7,905 nt of DNA, from contig JAITJK010000223.1 of the NCBI GenBank assembly GCA_031278935.1, positions 1 to 7,905 on the forward strand, in the 5' to 3' direction. The translations under genes were made by a program, and so were the position numbers. Positions 5,036 to 7,905 of this stretch are shown here, one piece after another; the first letter of the stretch is position 1; each line of letters begins with the position of its first letter. The notes under the pieces are model-generated. The model saw only the letters and a program-made list of their open reading frames with translations, had not been told where the DNA came from and made no database searches. This stretch comes from Spirochaetaceae bacterium. Lineage in GTDB: Bacteria > Spirochaetota > Spirochaetia > Treponematales > Breznakiellaceae.

Positions 5036-6172
5036 TCACTGCTCTATGCGCTTGAGGAAGCGCAGCAGGTTGTCCATGGTAAGGGCCAGATCGCTTCTAC
5101 TACGGAGGCGGTTCTGTTCAAAGGGTAGACTTACCCGGTTAATACTGAATACCCCCCACAGCCCCTGGTCGTAGACCGCTTCAATGGCCTCCCCAATGTC
5201 CCCGACCAGGGCAATAACCGGAATACCTAGTTTCTTGGCCCGCCGGGCGACGCCGATAACCGCCTTGCCCCGAAGACTTTGGGTATCCAGGCGGCCCTCG
5301 CCGGTGAATACCAGATCCGCCCCAATGGCCCGGGGCTCGAAATGCGCCGTATCAAGAACCGTCTCAATGCCCCTTTCCAGTCGGGAACCGAAAAAGGCCG
5401 CCATACCGCCGCCCATGCCGCCTGCGGCCCCGGCCCCTGGGATATGCGCCACATCCCGGCCTAGATCCCGCCGCACCCGTTCCGCTACAGAGCGGAGCTG
5501 GCCGTCAAGGAATCTGGCCATCGCCGGTCCCGCCCCTTTCTGCGGCGCGAATACCAAGGCCGCGCCGGTTTCGCCATACAGGGGGTTGTCAATATCGCAC
5601 ATGGTTACCAGCTCCACAGCCTTAAGCGCCGCGTCCACGCTCCTCAGATCGATACAGGCGATCTTGGACAGGGTCCCACCGGTGGGGATGAAGGCGTCTC
5701 CCGCCTGGTCTATGAAGCGGACCCCCAGGGCTGCGGCGGCTCCAGCCCCGAAATCATTGGTGGCGCTGCCTCCGAGTCCTAGAATGATCTTCGAACAGCC
5801 TCGGTGCGCCGCGTCCCGTATCAAAAGGCCCACGCCGTAGGTGGTGGCCTCTGCAACGCACCGTCGCGTACCCGCCAGGGGAAGCCCCGCGCAGGCCGCC
5901 ATCTCGATCACTGCGGTTTTTCCCTGGTCCACCAGGCCGTAGAAGCTCTGGATATCCTCAAAATAGGGCCCCTTGGCGGGAAGGGTAACTTTCTCGCCCC
6001 CGGAGGCCGTGAGAAACGCATCCACGCTCCCCTCCCCGCCGTCGGCCACGGGTATGGGTATCACCTGCGCGTCTGGGCAATGGGCGTGGATCCGCTCCTC
6101 CATAATCGTGCAGATCTCCAGGGACGACAGAACCCCCTTAAAGGAATCGGGAACCAACAGAATCTTTTTCAT
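5036..6172 (-). CDS. glxK: Glycerate kinase, type I (GarK/GlxK family)
   Basis: It phosphorylates D-glycerate with ATP. Family members make 2-phosphoglycerate and feed glycerate, glyoxylate or tartronate-semialdehyde carbon into lower glycolysis in the cytoplasm. From the ATG at 6172 it has 378 residues, the normal family length (about 375-381). Motifs in order: VPDSFKGVLSS at 7-17, VADGGEGSVDAF at 42-53, GLGGSATNDFGAGAA at 132-146, CDIDNPLYGETGAA at 192-205 with VFAPQKGAG, PGAGAAGGMGGGMAAFFG at 245-262, and TGEGRLDTQSLRGKA at 290-304. The frame extends upstream to a TTG at 6220, but homology begins at MKKILLVPDSFKG, so the internal ATG is preferred. Its SD is only GGGGG close to the start. 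It is monocistronic here. No glyoxylate carboligase or tartronate semialdehyde reductase is visible, so the supplying pathway is unknown. Confidence 0.9.
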   Translation of the reverse strand: MKKILLVPDSFKGVLSSLEICTIMEERIHAHCPDAQVIPIPVADGGEGSVDAFLTASGGEKVTLPAKGPYFEDIQSFYGLVDQGKTAVIEMAACAGLPLAGTRRCVAEATTYGVGLLIRDAAHRGCSKIILGLGGSATNDFGAGAAAALGVRFIDQAGDAFIPTGGTLSKIACIDLRSVDAALKAVELVTMCDIDNPLYGETGAALVFAPQKGAGPAMARFLDGQLRSVAERVRRDLGRDVAHIPGAGAAGGMGGGMAAFFGSRLERGIETVLDTAHFEPRAIGADLVFTGEGRLDTQSLRGKAVIGVARRAKKLGIPVIALVGDIGEAIEAVYDQGLWGVFSINRVSLPFEQNRLRSRSDLALTMDNLLRFLKRIEQ

Positions 6173-6240
6173 ACCCCCAGGCATGGGAAAAAGCGTACCC
6201 GGTTTAAGGGGTTTTCTCAAGGCATTCTAGACATAAAGGC

Positions 6241-6269
6241 TTGACCTGGCCGGTTAAAATAAGTATTAT
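6241..6269 (+). promoter_or_regulatory. Strong plus-strand promoter for the lipoprotein leader
   Basis: TTGACC (6241-6246), a 17-bp spacer and TATTAT (6264-6269), with 5 of 6 matches at each box. Predicted transcription starts near 6276. The first protein gene downstream on this strand is the lipoprotein at 6519, so the transcript would carry a leader of about 240 nt. Confidence 0.6.
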
Positions 6270-6293
6270 ATAACAAGATTAGTTTAGGATAAC
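6265..6293 (-). promoter_or_regulatory. Probable glycerate kinase promoter, sharing its -10 with the divergent promoter
   Basis: On the minus strand a perfect TATAAT (6265-6270) has a weak -35, GTTATC (6288-6293), at 17 bp. The -10 overlaps the plus-strand -10 by 5 bp within the sequence TATTATA, so the two promoters point away from each other over one shared melting region. The 5' UTR to the ATG at 6172 would be about 85 nt. Confidence 0.45.
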
Positions 6294-6320
6294 TTTAGCT
6301 CGTGCGCGAAGAGGTACGCT

Positions 6321-6401
6321 ATGCGTCAGGATGATCGTTTGAGGATGGACGCCATTTTTTGTTATAGTACCCCCCCCCCCCCCCGACTACTCCTTCTTTA
6401 G
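6321..6401 (+). CDS. Short leader ORF containing a C15 run
   Basis: The ATG at 6321 has AGAGGT 6-7 nt upstream. The frame encodes 26 residues: MRQDDRLRMDAIFCYST, then PPPPRLLLL, ending at TAG 6399-6401. The C15 run makes up its proline codons. In this C15 state it stops before the two downstream hairpins. With one C fewer (C14) or two more (C17), the same start would enter the frame beginning DYSFFSRIVYTKHCK, read on through both hairpins and end at TGA 6520-6522, overlapping the lipoprotein ATG (ATGA), for about 66 residues in total. C16 would stop at TAG 6406-6408. The peptide resembles no family I know. A role as a regulatory leader is inference; it might equally be a fortuitous ORF. Confidence 0.4.
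   Translation: MRQDDRLRMDAIFCYSTPPPPRLLLL
6370..6384. repeat. Homopolymeric C15 tract (G15 on the minus strand)
   Basis: Fifteen uninterrupted C residues, by far the longest homopolymer in the window. Tracts this long change length by polymerase slippage and are typical of phase-variable contingency loci. Poly-G tracts near surface-protein promoters are known in Treponema pallidum (tpr genes). It lies in the leader of a predicted surface lipoprotein. Its length may vary between cells or be miscounted in the assembly. Confidence 0.9.
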
Positions 6402-6420
6402 TCGTATAGTATACACTAAA
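6397..6420. promoter_or_regulatory. Imperfect palindrome in the leader, operator-like
   Basis: TTTAGT-c-GTATA, a central G, then TATACACTAAA: 11-bp inverted arms with a single extra C on the left. Its right half (AGTATAC followed by CTAAA) partly resembles the XRE operator half-site AGTATACCTAAAG at 3205. It contains TATAGT (6405-6410), which could be a -10, but no -35 lies at the proper distance. It may be a protein-binding site or an RNA hairpin. Confidence 0.4.
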
Positions 6421-6428
6421 CACTGCAA

Positions 6429-6455
6429 GCGCCTTACCGGGAAAGCCCGGGGCGC
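6429..6455 (+). promoter_or_regulatory. GC-rich hairpin in the lipoprotein leader
   Basis: A two-part stem: GCGCC/GGCGC (outer 5 bp) and CCGGG/CCCGG (inner 5 bp) with an AAAG loop. The only unpaired bases are TTA on the 5' side. It is followed by CCTTTATAC, not a full T-run, so it is more likely a pause or leader hairpin preceding the terminator-like one than a terminator itself. Confidence 0.5.
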
Positions 6456-6473
6456 CCTTTATACTCTGGAATC

Positions 6474-6508
6474 TATCCCGCTCGTTGCGGCGGGATATTT
6501 TATTTTTT
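6474..6508 (+). terminator. Intrinsic-terminator-like hairpin directly before the lipoprotein ribosome-binding site
   Basis: The 8-bp perfect stem TATCCCGC/GCGGGATA (6474-6481, 6490-6497) has an 8-nt loop and is followed by TTTTATTTTTT-like sequence (TTTTA at 6498-6502 region, then six T to 6508). The next base starts GGAGGGAG, the SD of the lipoprotein gene. Any transcript for the lipoprotein from an upstream promoter must pass this element, so it is either a leaky terminator or a regulated attenuator. Confidence 0.7.
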
Positions 6509-6518
6509 GGAGGGAGTT

Positions 6519-7511
6519 ATGAAAAAAACTCTTCTAAACATTTTTCTCGTGCTGCTTGCGACAGTAGGGATGGTTCTTACTGGCTGCGATACCGACGGAA
6601 GCGGGTCTGCCTCTTATTCGGAGCCAGACCCGGCACAATATGTGCTGGTGGAGGGCGGCAGCTACCTCAGAGGCAGTCCCGATGTAGACTTTGTGGCGGT
6701 GAATGAACAACCCCAGCATGAGGTAAGGGTCTCGTCATTCTACATCGGAAAGTACGAAGTAACCCAGAAAGAGTGGAAGGACATAATGGGCCTGACCGTA
6801 GAAGAACAGCATACCATATCAGGGCAAGCTGCGGCAAATTTCCGGGGAAGTGGAGACGACCTTCCGATTAACTTTGTAAACTGGAAAGATGCAGTAGAGT
6901 TCTGCAACCGCCTCAGCAAAAAAGAGGGGCTTACTCCGGCGTATACGGTAACGACAGGTGGCGATTGGCTTGTACCGACATGGGATGTAGAATGGAATCG
7001 CTCGGCAGAGGGCTGGCGGCTCCCTACCGAAGCTGAATGGGAATACGCCTGCCGCGCCGGAACGACAACGCGCTATAACACCGGCGACACTGAGAATGAC
7101 CTTGCCGCAGCCGCATGGTATGCTAAAAATAGCACTATCAAGGTAGAGGGCGCGGATAAACAGATGCTCCATCCCGTAGGAACCAAGAAGCCGAATGCCT
7201 GGGGCATCTACGATATGCATGGAAACGTCTGGGAGTGGTGCTATGACCGATATGTTCCAAACTATGCCGACTATGCCGCCAATGCTCCGGTAGAGGACCC
7301 GATAGGGGCGGATAAGGAAGAGAATGAGAACCGCGTAATTCGCGGCGGGGCCTTTAATAACACCGTGAACATCTTCGAGGCTGATGGTGAGACATTGAAA
7401 ACCAGTCTAACCAGTGCTGCGTCCGATTTCTTCTATTGCGCTCGCCGGACTGGGTTTGAGCCTTCGACCAGAGGACAGAATAACGGCTTTCGGATAGTTC
7501 GCTCTAAATAG
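6519..7511 (+). CDS. Predicted lipoprotein with SUMF1/FGE-sulfatase (C-type-lectin-like) domain
   Basis: A 330-residue exported lipoprotein. Residues 1-22 are a signal peptide (MKKTLLN then a hydrophobic core) ending in lipobox LTGC, so C23 would be lipidated; a Ser/Gly-rich linker follows. Residues about 40-329 form an FGE-like domain: YVLVEGGSYLRGS at 41-53, FYIGKYEVTQKEW at 74-86, PINFVNWKDAVEFCNRLS at 116-133, WRLPTEAEWEYACRAG at 166-181, HPVGTKKPNAWGIYDMHGN at 218-236 with VWEWC, RVIRGGAF at 272-279 and GFRIVR at 323-328. True FGE enzymes use two cysteines five residues apart. Here C307 is present but the partner position is S302, so catalysis is unlikely. RGGAF and C307 are separated by more residues than usual (an insertion near 281-300). 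This fold also forms diversity-generating-retroelement target proteins such as treponemal TvpA. The ATG at 6519 is chosen for its SD GGAGGGAG and immediate signal peptide. Confidence 0.85.
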   Translation: MKKTLLNIFLVLLATVGMVLTGCDTDGSGSASYSEPDPAQYVLVEGGSYLRGSPDVDFVAVNEQPQHEVRVSSFYIGKYEVTQKEWKDIMGLTVEEQHTISGQAAANFRGSGDDLPINFVNWKDAVEFCNRLSKKEGLTPAYTVTTGGDWLVPTWDVEWNRSAEGWRLPTEAEWEYACRAGTTTRYNTGDTENDLAAAAWYAKNSTIKVEGADKQMLHPVGTKKPNAWGIYDMHGNVWEWCYDRYVPNYADYAANAPVEDPIGADKEENENRVIRGGAFNNTVNIFEADGETLKTSLTSAASDFFYCARRTGFEPSTRGQNNGFRIVRSK

Positions 7512-7530
7512 CGATTCTCCTTTTGATACG

Positions 7531-7856
7531 TTGCTATCCGCCTGGCTTCGCCGTCATAATCGGAGTCCCGGCGGTTACAACCAGAATGTTTCTCTGTATA
7601 ACTGCCGCTGTCTTCCTGTAAGTTTAGCTACCTACAGTACAGTAGGGAACGACGATGGGGCAAACTCATCCGGTGGGGACGAAGAAGTCAAGAAGCCCAG
7701 ACCGACCCTGAAGGCGGCTTAACCTATGCAAGCCGTATAGTGCGCGGCGGGGCGTTTAACAACAACGATGCTTCCCAATCATCCGACCGAGGCCAAAACT
7801 TTGGCTTGCGCCTTGCCGTTCAAAACGGCTCATGGACGGGCCTTTTTTTATCTTAA
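7531..7856 (+). pseudogene. Broken fragments of SUMF1/FGE-like paralogue(s)
   Basis: Three pieces in three frames resemble the preceding lipoprotein. (a) From 7531, LLSAWLRRHNRSPGGYNQN lines up with FYCARRTGFEPSTRGQNN near the end of the intact domain. (b) At about 7658-7687, another frame reads GQTHPVGTKK, matching MLHPVGTKK of the intact gene. (c) From about 7698 to TAA 7854-7856, a third frame reads AQTDPEGGLTYASRIVRGGA, then FNNNDASQSSDRGQNFGLRL, matching PVEDPIG...RVIRGGAFNN and the GQNNGFRIVR end with the piece between deleted. The order (C-terminal piece, then middle, then C-terminal piece) suggests remnants of two tandem copies with internal deletions. No start codon with an SD serves any piece. 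DNA identity is visible at CGCGGCGGGGC...TTTAA (7743 onward versus about 7344). Confidence 0.7.
7827..7849 (+). terminator. Intrinsic terminator after the SUMF1-like remnants
   Basis: Stem GGCTC/GGGCC (one G-U pair) with a 6-nt loop ATGGAC, followed by seven T (7843-7849). The preceding AAAA can extend pairing into the T-run. It closes the lipoprotein/remnant transcription unit. Confidence 0.65.
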
Positions 7857-7882
7857 GTAATAAAGACTTGAGGAAAACGAAA

Positions 7883-7905
7883 ATGGAATCATGCCATTAC
7901 ATTTC
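7883..7905 (+). CDS. Start of a further plus-strand gene (cut by the window end)
   Basis: ATG at 7883 is preceded by TTGAGGAAAACGAAA, an acceptable SD (GAGG about 9 nt upstream), and follows a terminator. Only MESCHYI is visible, too little to identify. Because the upstream proteins have the fold used by diversity-generating retroelements, whether this gene is a reverse transcriptase or accessory protein would matter, but nothing here shows it. Confidence 0.4.

Noticed and set aside
5184..5840. 218-codon open frame on the plus strand
   Set aside because: It lies entirely antisense to the well-supported glycerate kinase. Its translation is low-complexity (Ser/Pro/Arg-rich) with no recognisable motif, a typical shadow of a GC-rich gene.
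6405..6410. TATAGT as the -10 of a separate lipoprotein promoter
   Set aside because: No -35-like hexamer lies 16-19 bp upstream. The C15 run and CTACTCC occupy that region.
6819..7220. 133-codon minus-strand frame inside the lipoprotein gene
   Set aside because: It is antisense to a continuous SUMF1-type domain with clear motifs, and has no ribosome-binding site or family match.
6519..7511. Annotation as a true formylglycine-generating (sulfatase-activating) enzyme
   Set aside because: One of the two required cysteines appears to be replaced by serine, and the protein is a predicted lipoprotein with no sulfatase nearby.
7727..7820. Downstream SUMF1-like piece as a diversity-generating-retroelement template repeat for 6519-7511
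   Set aside because: The two sequences differ at many non-adenine positions and by large deletions, whereas a template and its variable repeat should be nearly identical except at adenines. No reverse transcriptase is visible.

Overview
The window looks like a piece of a spirochaete chromosome, most likely a free-living or gut Treponema relative. This is an inference from three things: an LL-diaminopimelate aminotransferase (the DapL lysine/peptidoglycan route known from spirochaetes and others), a surface-lipoprotein-like SUMF1/FGE-fold protein with decayed copies next to it (a family expanded in some treponemes), and a moderately GC-rich composition with AT-rich intergenic stretches. No rRNA, CRISPR array, integrase or transposase is visible.

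Layout. Positions 1-494 are poorly resolved: the end of a possible plus-strand gene (3-125), a small minus-strand gene that needs one extra base in a T5 run to read through (117-289), and a stretch with no convincing gene (290-494). Positions 495-3179 are a compact minus-strand cluster, read in the order XRE-cupin regulator, leuC, leuD, small cysteine-rich protein, with 21-45 bp gaps. The regulator promoter carries a 45-bp imperfect palindrome over its -10 element and reaching its start codon, which suggests autoregulation of the whole cluster. Divergent from it, on the plus strand, are a 79-residue protein of unknown function and dapL (3313-4774), 19 bp apart. Next come a tRNA-Val(CAC) on the minus strand with a good promoter of its own, a dispersed REP-like repeat, and a type I glycerate kinase (minus, 5036-6172).

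The most interesting part is 6221-7905. A promoter whose -10 element overlaps the -10 of the divergent glycerate kinase promoter points rightward into a roughly 240-nt leader. The leader contains a small ORF with a ribosome-binding site, an uninterrupted run of 15 C inside that ORF, an imperfect palindrome, a GC-rich hairpin, and an intrinsic-terminator-like hairpin plus T-run that ends exactly where the Shine-Dalgarno of a lipoprotein gene begins. In the present C15 state the small ORF stops before the hairpins. With C14 or C17 it would run through both hairpins and end in an ATGA overlap with the lipoprotein start codon. This has the form of a phase-variable, translation-controlled attenuator, although that is a hypothesis.

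The lipoprotein (6519-7511) has the SUMF1/FGE (C-type-lectin-like) fold. It appears to lack one of the two catalytic cysteines, so it is more likely a binding or display protein than a formylglycine-generating enzyme. Behind it lie fragments in three frames of one or more related genes (about 7531-7856), a terminator, and the first codons of another plus-strand gene at the right edge.
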